A stretch of 64,000 nucleotides of DNA from Aphelocoma coerulescens (taxonomy: Eukaryota > Chordata > Aves > Passeriformes > Corvidae): NCBI RefSeq assembly GCF_041296385.1, contig NC_091023.1, forward strand, positions 23,313,924 to 23,377,923. The letters run 5' to 3'. The position numbers were made by a program, and so were the translations under genes. Below, one piece after another: positions 27,001-40,100 of this stretch (within the stretch, counting starts at the first letter, position 1; the number at the start of each line of letters is the position of its first letter). The notes beneath the pieces are model-generated. The model was not told the origin of the DNA and searched no databases. It was given only the letters and a program-made list of their open reading frames with translations.

Positions 27001-30000
27001 GCCTCCCTCCTGCAACAGACATCTATAAAGAACCCCACTTTCAACACTGAACCCTCCTGCTGATTTAATTGCTCTTTAGATCACGTTCTGAAATCTAATG
27101 TGAGGCAAGTCCACAAATGCTCCTGTGGGGAAGGGAGTTGACAGTGAAGGAATTTGCCCCCCATATTGTGCTTGAGGTACAAGTGGTCTGGCTTTCATAT
27201 TTTTGCTGTGGTTGTATCTGTTTTGCATTTAACTTTCATGGTTTACATATTTTTTAATGCTTTTATGTTTATTCCATCTTAGACAATCAAATCAAAATTT
27301 ACTGAAAGAGGAAGTTTTAAATGAAACTTGGAAATGCACAACATCCCACTCCTGAGGAAATGTATTTATGAAGTTAAATTTTAATACTTCACATGTGAAT
27401 TTCCCTCACCTAAAATGAAGTCCTGGTGTTGACTGGTGTTTAAATTCAGACCATTTGCTAACATGCACAGCTTTTTGATCTCTCTGCTGTATTTGTTGTT
27501 TTATTAGACTGTATACTACATAGACATCCTACTGCCCAGAGACATCTGGAATATGCCTTTTTTTTAAACAGAAATTTTGCTTTTTAAAATGTAAACGATA
27601 AACAGAAAATGTTATTTACCTTGTTGAATTCCATACTGCTAAGAACCAGCCTGCTGAAAAATGCCAGGACGAAATCAAACCCAGGAAACTCTTTGTATGG
27701 AGTGTCAGAGAAATAAAACAAGCAAAAAGACTCAGAAAAATAGAACAAGGAAGCAGCTGAACCACATAGTACACCACGTTCTAGTATTTATACCTCAATA
27801 AACTCAAACACTGGGAGCTTCAATATTTTAATTTTATAGGCTACGATCATCTGGAGAATTTCTCTCATATACCAAATGCAGTTTTAAGTTCGGATATTGG
27901 CACTTACAAAGGAGAAAAAATAGTCCAGCTAATAAAAACGAGCTCGGAGTTAGTGATATTTGTTAGTCTCCATTTGGAGATTTAAAGGAGTGACTTGGTT
28001 TATGGGGGAGCTCTGCACCCAGCAGCAGCTCTTCCCTCAGCAGCATTTCCCTGGTGCTGGTACATCCCAGAGGGGCATAAAGCAGTGATGTTGCTGAAAG
28101 CCAACGTAATTCAATGCAAAATAAAAGATCCTAAACCACTTCTGTAGATGAGCTAGAGCCAGCCCTAGCCTGAGACTCCCTGCAGCAAGTGGAGGCGAGA
28201 CCCAGGAGCCGAAAATGCAGCTCTGCGACGCCACACGAACAGCAAATTTGATGACAGATGATCCCTTCCAGCCCCAGACTTCCTCCACAAGATCAATATT
28301 TTAAGGATTATATGCTGAAAGATTCCTTCACATCCTACAGATAAAATCAAGAGAAATGCAAGGCACGGTCGCCTTTCCCCGTCTCCTCCATCTCGAGGCC
28401 AGGAAACAGCTTCGCCCCCAGTTACAGCAGAAAAATTCCCTAATTGTTTTGTCTGGGGAGCAGTCTGCAAAGCAGACACTGCTCTAAATGCTTGAACTGC
28501 ATTTGAAAGTTTTAAAAGTCTAAACTGTTTGGACTTTTACAAATTGCTCTACTAGGAAAGGACATATAGCAGGAAAGCAGCAGCTTCTACTGTCGTAGAT
28601 ACATAAGTGGCCATTTCTTCTTCTACACAGGAATAGCTATAGAAAGATTAAATTATTCCATAATAGCAGATGAATAAAAAAATTTAAAAGTATTCTTGAC
28701 ATATAAAGCCCTTCCTTTGCAATTCAGGAATATCACAAGATTATGGAAGATTGTATCTGTATCTGTGATTAAATTTGGATTAGTTTCCCCTGCAGATCAA
28801 ACTGGAACACCTTCCTGCTCGACTTTCTATAGTTACAACTTAGGATGCTTATCTGAATAACCTGAATTTCAAGCCACTTACAGCTTGCTTATCACAAGTC
28901 AGACTGTGATGAAAGCAACTGCATCCCCACAAGACAGAGGGAGAGCAATCCACGGAGACAAGAGGGAAAATGAGAGCTGTGTGCTGTCCCCGGGCTGTCT
29001 TGCCAAGGGGATTATGCTGCTGGGTGAACAAAGCAGAGGCAGTGTGTGGATATCCTCCTTCTTACCTTCAGAAGATTTCAGAGAGGCTTTACAGGGGGAT
29101 TCCCCACTGAAGGTACCTTCCTGTGTCCTTGTTTATTCACCTTTCACCAGGAATAACCTAATACTTAGGCACACAAACCAAAGCCTGTGTGTTTCCCAGA
29201 TGTAAAATATTCTACCCACCATGTTATACATCTTTTTTAGCTCTTCATGCTCCTGAGGGCTGTGCACTTGGACTGACCCTTCCTCCATCCCGACATCTCA
29301 AGTTCCAAACACAATAAAAGAGGATATGATGTACAAATGCCCAACCCACTGCCAGCACCCTGCCCTTTCCAAGGGCAGATCCTACAGGTGAAGTTATGGA
29401 CTGTGACATCCCCCAGACCCCTGACTGAGAGCCCTACTAATCTCCAAGGAGGTTTGTCCCTAATTGATTTGATGAACCACACTGACAACAGTCCGTTTTC
29501 CCTGCCCAAAACCTCTTTCAGTACAGAGCTGTGTGACTGCTTGTTTGGTATTCACGATCATCACATCAGTGGCTTTTTTAATATCATTATTAAAATGCTC
29601 AGGAACAGCTATGATCAATCAGTTCCTCAAAAATACACAGAGAGCAGTGTTAAACATGGATAATTAGTGAACCTGCAATCCTGGCTTTTATAAAGGAACA
29701 AAAAAAGCAAGATGCTGCCAGAACAATTCTCTACTAACAGAAAGCTTTACTTTTTAGACCACTAAGAAGTGCAAACAAGATACAGAACTAAACCCCAAAA
29801 GAACAAAAAAGGAAGGAAGGACACAAGCCTCCATTTTGAGAATCCTGAATGGAGGAGAGATGATGTGCCAAAGGTATCCCAGGGATGATATTCCCACTGA
29901 GGAGGACACTGGCCAAGAGCACCATGTGACACAGGGTGACTGCAAGGTTTGCCTCTCAGGAAGCTTCCCCCAGCCAGTGGCATTTCCTCAGGGTGACAAA

Positions 30001-33000
30001 TGAACAGGCTTTCCCTCCCTTGACTATAAAAACATGCACAGATCAAGAAGAACTGTTCTAAGTCAGTATTTTCTGAGAGATAAGCAGAAAAAATTTCCTC
30101 TTCCCAGTGCCCAGGCACTGATGGAGAAAGAAACCAGAACTGGACAGTACCAAGCTCACCATTTAGATTAGATACTAGGAAAAGATTTCTTCCTGGAAGG
30201 GGTTGTAAAGCACTGGAAGAAGCTGCCTGGGGCAGTGATGGAAATGTCACCATCCCTGAAGTGTGGATATCGGCACTTGAGGATATGGTTTAATGGTGAA
30301 CATGGTGGTGATGCTGGGCTGACTGCTGGACTTGATCTTGAAAGTCTTTTCCAACCTTAATGGCTGCATGATTTCAGGATTATTTATTTATTAGTTGTTG
30401 GCAAAACCTCTTTGCTTTGTCAAGCAGCGAACAACATGGAGAGGCAGAGACCAAATGGTTGTGAGCATCAGCCACCCCACAATCACCAGAGACTTCATAT
30501 GGATGAAAGGATTTCAGTCCAGCTGGGAGCTGATGTGAAAGCCCATTCTGGGTCCCTGCTGGCACAGTCACCTGCATGCAGGGGCCCAGACCACCTCCAT
30601 CACACCATCTGCAGATCTGGCCCTAATGCCTTTCACAGAAGCATAACTACACCCTTTTTAGCAAATGCCTAAGAAATACTACATAAAACTGGAATGAATG
30701 ACACGCAAATGTTTCCATTTTCCAGCCACCACAATCCCTCAGCTTGCTGCAGAAAGGATGAGACCAGCAGAAGCAGGGAAACACAAACCCCTACTTGTAC
30801 TTACTTAGGGAACGGTTTATGCTGATGGTTTTAAAATCAGATTATAATTAAAAAGAGTTACAGCGATTATTTATAAAAAATATCATGACCAGAAAGAAGA
30901 CACATGGTCTAGTCTGTGCAGCATTATCTTACAATCCAATAAAATCAGGGTTTCTCCCCTCTTTACCCTGGGAGCTCTGTGGGTCACTGGTCCCCATACA
31001 ATATTGTGAGGATCAGTCAGGAAGGATGGTGATAGAGAAAGAGAGGAGGAGATTGGATCTTAAGTATAAAGTACCACAACAAGAAACATTAAGTGGCTCT
31101 ATTTAAAATTATCACATGGGGATAAACTGTTCAACTCCAACACAGATTTGGAAATAAGTTCCAACAATCTGGCTCACCTCTCCCTTGCCCTGATCAGCTT
31201 CCCCCCCAGTCTCTTCAGCTACAGATCATTTCGTACATCTGATATGAAAACTCTGATTGTTTGCTACTTAACGTGATATTTTAAATCAACAAAGACGCAT
31301 GACAGTGCTTTGCCTTCTGTTATTTGTAACTACACTGTTACTACTCTCTTTTCTATATTCCAAAGGATGTTTAAACCTCATAAAAGTTATGAAGTGAAAA
31401 TATCATATGGTCTTTCCCCGCTAATTACATGGTGGATTTTACACATTAATTTAGTGTGTTTTTCAATTAAATAATTTATATACTTATGGGAAGGAAGGGA
31501 AACAGGCTTGATGCACAGACATTCTTAAGTTGATCACAAAAGTCAAAAATTATTCTATAAAACTGAAAATAAGCCCCTGTTATTGCTGTAAGTAGGTAAA
31601 TTTATAACAGATTCAACTCACAGCTTCCTTTACATCAGAGTAGCTCAAGTCTCAAGCTTGAAAATGTCCAAAATCTGACAACCAGTGTGAATCCCCTCAG
31701 AAATGCACTCACTACTGAGCATGACATAATTTTCTCTTGCAGCAGAAGTTTTGAAAAGGATCTCTCCTGTTTTACTAACACTAAAATGATTTTCATGGTT
31801 TGAAACTTTGATTGGAGGGGGTTGGAAACTCCTATTGCTAGAAAAAAATTTGGCCATCTTTTCCACAATGAAAGAAGTTTTACACTGGTATTGACTCTAG
31901 GAAGGAAAATACAAGTTTAAGATCTGGTCCAAAACAAAGCCAAAAATTAAAAAAAAAAAAAATTAAAAATCAGTTCATATTAATAAAAAACGTAATTTTT
32001 TTTCATTGAACCAAACTCAGCAGCAAAGATTGAGAAGAGCAGTTTTGGATGGCTGGGAGGTTTTAAATTGCACAAGTCCTGGTCTAGGGCTTTTTTTTAA
32101 TGCTTCACAAAACCCTGCAAATATGCTACAAGCTCTTTTGAGTGGTTTTCTACAACCTGATGTTAAAACACCTCCATGAAACAGCTTTCAGCATAGATAA
32201 ATGTGCTCCTGCAGAGCCAGCTGGGTCATTTTGAACTGTTAGTGCTCCCAGGCTTTTATTTTTGCTCCTCAGCTATTTGTTCTGCCCTTTGCTGGCCCCT
32301 GCCACGGATTAGATGAGCATCCATTGTCTGCTCCAGCTCCAAGCCAGCCAGGTCAGCCCCGACTGCTGCAGCTTCCTCACGTTCCTCACTCACAGGTATC
32401 CCAGGCAAGGCTGCTCCAACAGGACTAATTCATGGAATGGCTTCAGCAAACCATACCAAAAGGAGCACATAATGGCTGGTAAGGGACTGGTTAAAAGCAA
32501 GGTTAATGATTCTTCACCCAATTTAGCCCCTGCAAACCGATTTCACAAAGAACGAGGGCCCTTGTTGGAGCAGCCAGTTTTGTACTGTTTCTTCACCCAG
32601 GACTAAGGACAAAGCAACTTTTACCAGCACCCATTCTGCAGGCACAGAAAGAGGCTTTACAAGTTATCTGGTTATCTAACTTCCCCTGAAAACGGGGAAG
32701 GTAAATAATGGCATTAAATTAGCACAGCCTTTTGTACCAGGTTCAAGGTCTTTCAGTCCTTCCTCCAGACCTCCCCGGAGATTTGGTCACACCATGGAGA
32801 GGCATCTTCTGCCCTGTAGTTGGTACCTTGCCCTACACCTCAGATGTTTTCCCAGGTAGTTTTAAGGACTTACAGCTGTGCTTAGGCCAGGTTTCACTTC
32901 TCTCTCTACACATTAAACACCAAAGGATGGAAATCGGCACTGTGAAACACTGAAAAGCAGAGTCATCAGTTGGACCATGTGTTAGATAATAAATAGTTAT

Positions 33001-34088
33001 GTCCAGATCTGAAAGGAGATGCATCTCCAGGTGCCTGTTTTGAAAGGAAAAGGACAGAGGCATCTCCAAGGTATAGCATTTTTGACAGAGCCATGGAGCA
33101 GGAATGGCAGGAGCTGCCCCACAACCTGCTTTTGGGGAGAAGACTTCTACGAGCACTGCAAGGACAATCCACTCCATCAAGTCTAAAAGACCTAGATTTC
33201 ATTTCCTGGTCTGTCACTGGCCTTACTGGAGAATAAACAGATGAATAAATTGCCATGAGATATCATGCAACCCTGTTAGTGGGGGCCACTGTGATTGGAA
33301 GGAATGACATTGACCTGACAAAGATCCTGGTAATTTGAATTCATTGAATTTGAATTCAGGATGGGGAAGGAATATATCAAAGATGCTCTAAGACTTTTCT
33401 CTTTCTTTCTCTTTTTTTTCTAATATTGCTTTCAAGGTAAGACTGGCACAAGGCAACCACTGAAGGTGGTGACTTATTCCTCACCAATGCCTGGACCCTG
33501 CCACCACAGTTCATTTCTCAGCTGTCCCCCAGGAAATCTCCTGGACAGAGCGATGTGAGAAGAGAAAATTGGCCAATATTTGTACTGCCCATTTCTGCTT
33601 ACTCTCAATCCCTGACATGCCACTCTCTCACGAGACATTTAACAGTGGTTTAGCTCAATAAACATCCAAGAGCCCCTCATCCACAGCTCTAAATGCAAAC
33701 CATATGTTGCAGATGAAAACCCTGAAGATTATAATTAGAACTGTCCATTCAATTTAAACAAAGTCAAGAATGAAAACTATTTCAAATTCAATAAACAGGC
33801 CATTTCAAAGTGTAGACACTGTGGAGGACAAGCTTAACAACTTAATTGACAGGTAAAGCTTCATTTCTAATCCTCATTTTGATATCATCTGTAGCCTCAG
33901 GAGTCAAAACACATCACTGCTCAGTGCTCAAAATATGCAGAGAAAATGAAAATGTCAGCTGAACGAAAAAAAAGGAGAAGCATCTGTTTGATAGCTGTGT
34001 AAGCCTGTGATACGTAAACTGCTTTGGAGTCAAGCAGCCCTAATTAGAGTTTCAAGGAATTCTTCATTAAATACACACACACAGAGAC

Positions 34089-34121
<33 letters not shown>

Positions 34122-37100
34122 TTTTAAGCAATTATTGAAACCAGACAATTTGCAAGAAAAGCAGGCTATAGAATTAAAGCAAGGAACATGATAATTTCAC
34201 GGACAGACCTCAGACAACACTCTGATGTTTTCACACAGCCGTGAAGAAATGCATTTTTCCATCTTTTCACAAAGCAGTTCTGTATGTTTTTCTCCACTCT
34301 AAGTATTTTAAACAAAAAAGAATGATCCATTCTGGGATCTCGGTGTAGTACACAGCATCTCAGCAAAGCAAAAGCCAAAAAGGAAAAGTGGTAGGGTTAC
34401 CAGCCTCCACAGTGGGGTTAGACTAATAGATATTTTGGCAACTGTACCCCCTTGATGTCTCCAACTCCCATCAATATGAAACCCACACAGATGGACACAA
34501 ACTCTCAGGGGAGAAGTGTGCCAGCATAAGTGAATGACCACATGAAATAACAAGGAAGTATGAGCTGAAGAACAACAAACCAGATAAAAGGGTAACTTAG
34601 GCTCCTAAAAAAACATTTACATACTGAAAAAACCCACCTTCATTAATGTCACTGTTTCCAGTAGAAAAGAGGTGAATGTACTGACTGTGAACAGGGAAGT
34701 CGGAAGGGAACGTTTTAAAGACAACAATCAAAATTTTATGTGATTTCTGCTTAGGAGAAAGACTTTTGAGATCATCAGTATCAGCAGCTCCTGCAACGCT
34801 CCTGCAAGACTTTCTGATGTGGGGCAGAACAGCAGAGAGAATATTTGTTCTGCATCTATCAGTTTTTAAATACAGCTCCTCAGCACAACCCAGCTGGGCC
34901 CTGCTGTGAGGTGGGAGGGTGGCAAAGGAGGAGAGGATCTCTACAAGGAGATGTACTTAATAAATGACAGCATGATACAGCCATGTGTCTGTGTGTGCAG
35001 CTCGGAACTGAGCTGCATTAAGGAGGTTTATATGTTGGGCCACCAGCATCTTGTCTTGGCAGGATATGGAAGTTTGTAAGAGTAGTTACAGAATAAAAAG
35101 AGAAATGCCTGATGTGATGACAACACCTGGATTTTGCTAGCAGCAATATCAATGCACACTTGCTGAGCTCCGTGTCTCTACTGCAGCAGAATGCAGAGGA
35201 ATGTGTTTTCCACAGACAGCAGGTAAAACATGCCCAAGAAAATTATAATCATGCAAACACCTCCAAAAATCTGATGCTTCCAGCTTACAGTACACGTGCT
35301 GTGCTGGCTGGAAATACAGATGTGATTTGTGACAAGGCTGTGCAGGACCAGGAGAACAGGAGGGCACAGACACCATTCAGCCACCAAGCTCCACCTCTGC
35401 CACTCTAAGCCTGAGACCAGAGCACAACCTCCTCCCCCTGTCACAGCTGGCTCCTGGCATTGCTCCATGGCCAGCAGTTCATGGGGTGCCTCTTCAGGTG
35501 CCACCACAAGCATCGATTCCCCACTGGAGCCATCCCAGCTCCAGGACAATCTGCTACATAAACTGCCAGCCAGCAAAGGACAGCATTTTACACAGATTTT
35601 CTTGATTGGCTTCCTTTACATCATGTGTGACTCTGCAGAGATTCTACCAGAAGAAGAGAGAAGTGACATTAACACATCCAAAATCTGTCCATGCCACCTT
35701 TCAGAGCTGGATCCTGATCATGAATCACAGATTGTTTGGGTTGGAAGGGACCTTGAAGATCCACCAGTTCTAATCCCCCTTCCACTAACCCAGGTAGCTC
35801 CAAGCCCTGTCCAACCTGGCCTTGGACACTTCCAGGCATAGGGCAGCCATGAATTCTCTGGGAAAGCTGTGCCAGTGCCTCACAATTCACACAGGGAAGA
35901 ATTTCTTCTCAGTATCCGATCTAAACCTGCCCTCTGTCAGTTTGAAGCCATTTCCCTCTCTCTTATCACTCCATGGCTTTGTCTAAAGTCCCTCTCCAGC
36001 TCTCTTGGAGCCCTTTTAGGCACTGGAAGGGGCTCTGAGGTCTCCCCAGACATTCTTCTTCTCCAGGCTGAACCACCCCAACTCTCTCACCCTGTCTTGT
36101 AGGAATAATGTCATCAGGCACGGAAGAATTTATTTTACTTCCTTTTTTCTCCCTCTTCCTGAGATTAAAATTCACATCCAATTAATCAGTTGATTGCTCC
36201 ATTTTTATTAGTTGTTTTTGAACTCCTTGGCTGACACTGAATCCCTTTTGCGACAGGAACTGTTAACAAGGTTCTCAGGTGGGCCTTTCACAGAGCTGGC
36301 ATGCAACAGCAGCAGGTTTACTTCAAGTTGGTCTTCTAATATATCCCAGCTAAAGCCCTCAGGTACTCCTGTAATTGAAGTTTGAGTAATCCAATATGAT
36401 GTTGATCAAACTACTGATCTTTTAATAAAGCAGTGTAGCTCTCCCAGCAGTTGCTATCTCGCTGACAGTCATGTCTGGATCGCTTCCTTTGGGCCAAGGC
36501 TTTGAACAGAGAAGCTGACAGATTTCTGTTTGCCTTAGATTTTATCACAAATTGTTTTAAAGCTTTCTAAGGTTATATCAGATGGCTCATAAAATCCACA
36601 GGCATTTCAATAATAAAAAAGAAAAAAAGAAAAAAAAGGAAAAGGGAGTTCTATTAGCTGTCCTGGTGAAGAACAGTATTAAATGCTCCCAAAGGGGAGC
36701 ATAAACACCACTCAGGAGCTGTGCTCCTTCCCGTCTCCGTACCTGCCGCCAGTCCTTGTTTACGGAGCCTGTAGGCAAAGCTATAGAAAAAGCTGTAGTC
36801 ACCCTGCACAATAACCTCCTCTGAAAGGCAAATGTGCACATTTTTCCTCTCATAATTTCCATTTAAAGTACGAATTTAAGGTTTTTCTAAGCCTTGCTTC
36901 TCCACACAAGAATAATTCAGCTGCAATTTGCATTTTCGATGTGCTCGAAATGAACACCAAGATGACTCATGGGCTGTTTATAAGATGCCTGTATTTGCTG
37001 GTAAATACCTTGCTACAAACAAGCTATAATTTAAGTATTCAAAAGTCTTGCTTCTGCATAAAATTACTACTATGTGTAATTTTGGAGACCCTGACCAGAG

Positions 37101-40100
37101 CTTCAATTTCAGGCTTGCAAAGCTCTTCCTACACAATGATTCTTAAAAGTACCAGTGGATTTTCTTCTCTTACAACAGCAATCATTGTATCTCTGTAATT
37201 GCAGAAATGATTACCTGGCTTTTAATTCACATTAGTCAGCTCCAACAATACCCTGCTTCTTTCCTTTCCTTAAAAATAAACTAATTATTGTCAATCAGCC
37301 CACTGGAATGTTAACATTCTCCATAACCTGCCTTTCAGAGGTAGTCATAAATGCAAAAAACTAGCTAATACAAACTAATCAGAGCCCTAGAAGTACCTCA
37401 AAACATATTTGTACCTCAGTCTATCATTTTTTGTCACATTATTTCCAAATATTATCTTTCATCTGGACAGTAATAGTCTTTTCATATAGTTCTATAATGC
37501 TTTTCATCCAACTGTTCACAGCTCCTGCATTAATTAAAAGCATTAAGTCCCTGAGTAGTGTGACAAATACCATAATATTTCTGAACTTTACATGTTTTCA
37601 CTATCAACAGCTGATCAATAGAGATTTCTGCATCAAGTGGTTTGGACAAAGAAAACTTTCCAGGCCACTTTATTTTGCCCACGCCCAACTTTGTGCACAA
37701 ACTCACAACTGCAAGACCTGGAGCTACCCACGGAGGAACCCCGGAGGGCGTGACGGTCACTGTCCCTGCACTTCCCACAAACACTCCTTTCCAAGGATAA
37801 CGGCAAGCTGAGGTTTCTGCTCTGTATTTCCTTCCAGCTGGTGGAGCTGGAGGAAGCCAAGGTAGCTGGAAGCCTTGGGAAGCAATCCATGTGCCGAGTC
37901 TGTGATCAGCTGTGACGCACGGGGAGCTGCGAGCGCCATATGGACGGCACCGGCAGATGCCGCGGAGACAGGACTCTGCGTTTGCTGCTACCTGTGACAT
38001 CCAGAAACAAGCTTCCCCCTTCAGATCAGTGATCAATAATTCATCTGATAACTGAAATGCAAAGGGAAAAGGTGCCAGTCTGCTGTGGGGTATGAGCAGT
38101 ACCGTGCTTTTTAAAAGCTGCTGCCTTGGAACATGGCAGAAGTTGAGATGCAGGAAATGTATGACATGGTGACAAGCTGCACTACACCTAACCCTGTGTA
38201 ATCCTGACACAACCTGAAAATTAAACTGCCAGTTCCATGGTTTGTTTATGCAAAAGGCTGTTATTAAAACGTTGCAGCTGAATTAAGCATTCAAAGGGAA
38301 AAATCTAGGCACCAAAAAACAAGCTCCATTGAAAAAAAGAGATTTACCAAGATTATCTGGAAATAATCATTGAGCCCTTGAAATGTAAGTGGTCCCAGTC
38401 TTCCCCAAGAGTCAAGGGCTGCAAATAAAGGTAGGATTCATTCAGCTCTTGCTTTGGAGTCTTGGATTAGGATAATAGTACCCTCGACCCAACTGCTATG
38501 CATAAAACTTCTACTTAAAAAGTGACTGAAAACTGACTCAGCCTGTTCTCAGCTCCCATCGATGAAAACGTGTATCCAGGATAAACGAGCTCAGCCTTCA
38601 ATGGCAATATTCACTTTGGAGGGAGCTGTCATAACTGTGAGCCTGTCTACCCCGAGGGATGGCAGATGTGAGAAATCGGGTGGTTCAGCTCACAGCCGCC
38701 TTTGTTCGGTGTGGGAGAGAAGAGCAGGGAGACTTCAGCAACAGTCAAGCAGGAGTCAGGAAGAAACTAAACAAGGGTAATTAAAATTCAACAATAAATC
38801 AATTATCAGGGCATCAGCTGCTCTTCTCAGCCCAGACTGACACAGAACCAGGCAGGAAGTGTCTGTTCTGGCCCGAGCAATGTGTCCCTTCCCTGACTGA
38901 AGAGAAACAGACGCAAAATGCTGGGATTTGCACAGTTTAGTATTTGATGTATTTTGGTAAGATGGAAAAGGTTTGTGTGCCACCAGCATGTAGCTGAGTG
39001 TTTTATGCTCACAAGGGCTCACAAAAAGCAAGGGGACTGCCCAGACCAAGCACTGCTCTGCTGACAGCCACGGCCAACCTGGAATGAGCCCCCGAAATTC
39101 AGCTCAGGTTCCTGCCTGCTCGGGCTTGCCAGGAATCAGCACTCAGGTAATTCATTTAAAAAGTCCAATAAGCTGCAGTCAGTGTTACTATGAATCTGTT
39201 GTCATTTTTGCTACTTATCTGGAGCGCTTTTTTTGCTGTAGAACTACCAGGAACAGACAAATGCAGACAGATGACACCATGTGCCTCGGAGAGTGTAACA
39301 GCTCCGCACAGCTATTGATCCCAGCCGGATCCAACACGGCTTGGGAGAGCACAAGGGAGGTCAGAGGAACAACCTCCACCCATCATTTCTGCTCAAGAGC
39401 CAGAGAGGAATGCTTGAAACTGAGAATTTCAAAAGAATGACTTGGGAGTAGAAATAAAATTAGATTCCCCATCAAGTTTGCAAATGTAGCTATGGACGTC
39501 TCCAGCAGTTTCTGCCTGGAGCTTCTCTGCAGCCATGCACAAAAATCACACAGTTCTCCTGCCTAAATCCAACAGTCTCCAGAAAACCACAGAAGTCTGA
39601 GTGCACAATGCCAAATAGTGTTTATAATGCACAATTAATCCTTAATCTTAGTTAATACAGTTCCTTCTATGGGAGAAGTAGGGGGACCCTTCCTTTTTTT
39701 TTCTTATTACCAATTGGGATCTGAAATCAAAGCAATTATTATGCTTTTTACTCATGACTAAAAGTACTGATTTGACAGGTAGAAGCAATCATAAATAATA
39801 TTTAAATTTAAAAACAAGTATTGCTTCTTGTTGAATTCACTTTTATTATCAGATATTTACCAGTATTCTGGATGTACAAACTAATGGAGAAGAAAATGTT
39901 TATTCTTCCCCCCCTGGCAGATTACTGCGGGTTTTTTATACTTTGAAACTTAAATACTTGAAATTATCTGACTTAGCTCTAAAAGCCCAAGCTGGAGTCC
40001 CAGGATACCTGAGAACAACTAACAACAGGGTTGGAAAAATCAGAAATTAGGTTTTACCTTCTCTCCTCTCACAAGTCTTTTTCTTTTGCCTGTTCTTTTT

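Noticed and set aside
35329..35841. 170-codon plus-strand open frame
   Set aside because: Its C-terminal part is translated CR1 antisense sequence, and no protein family is recognisable.
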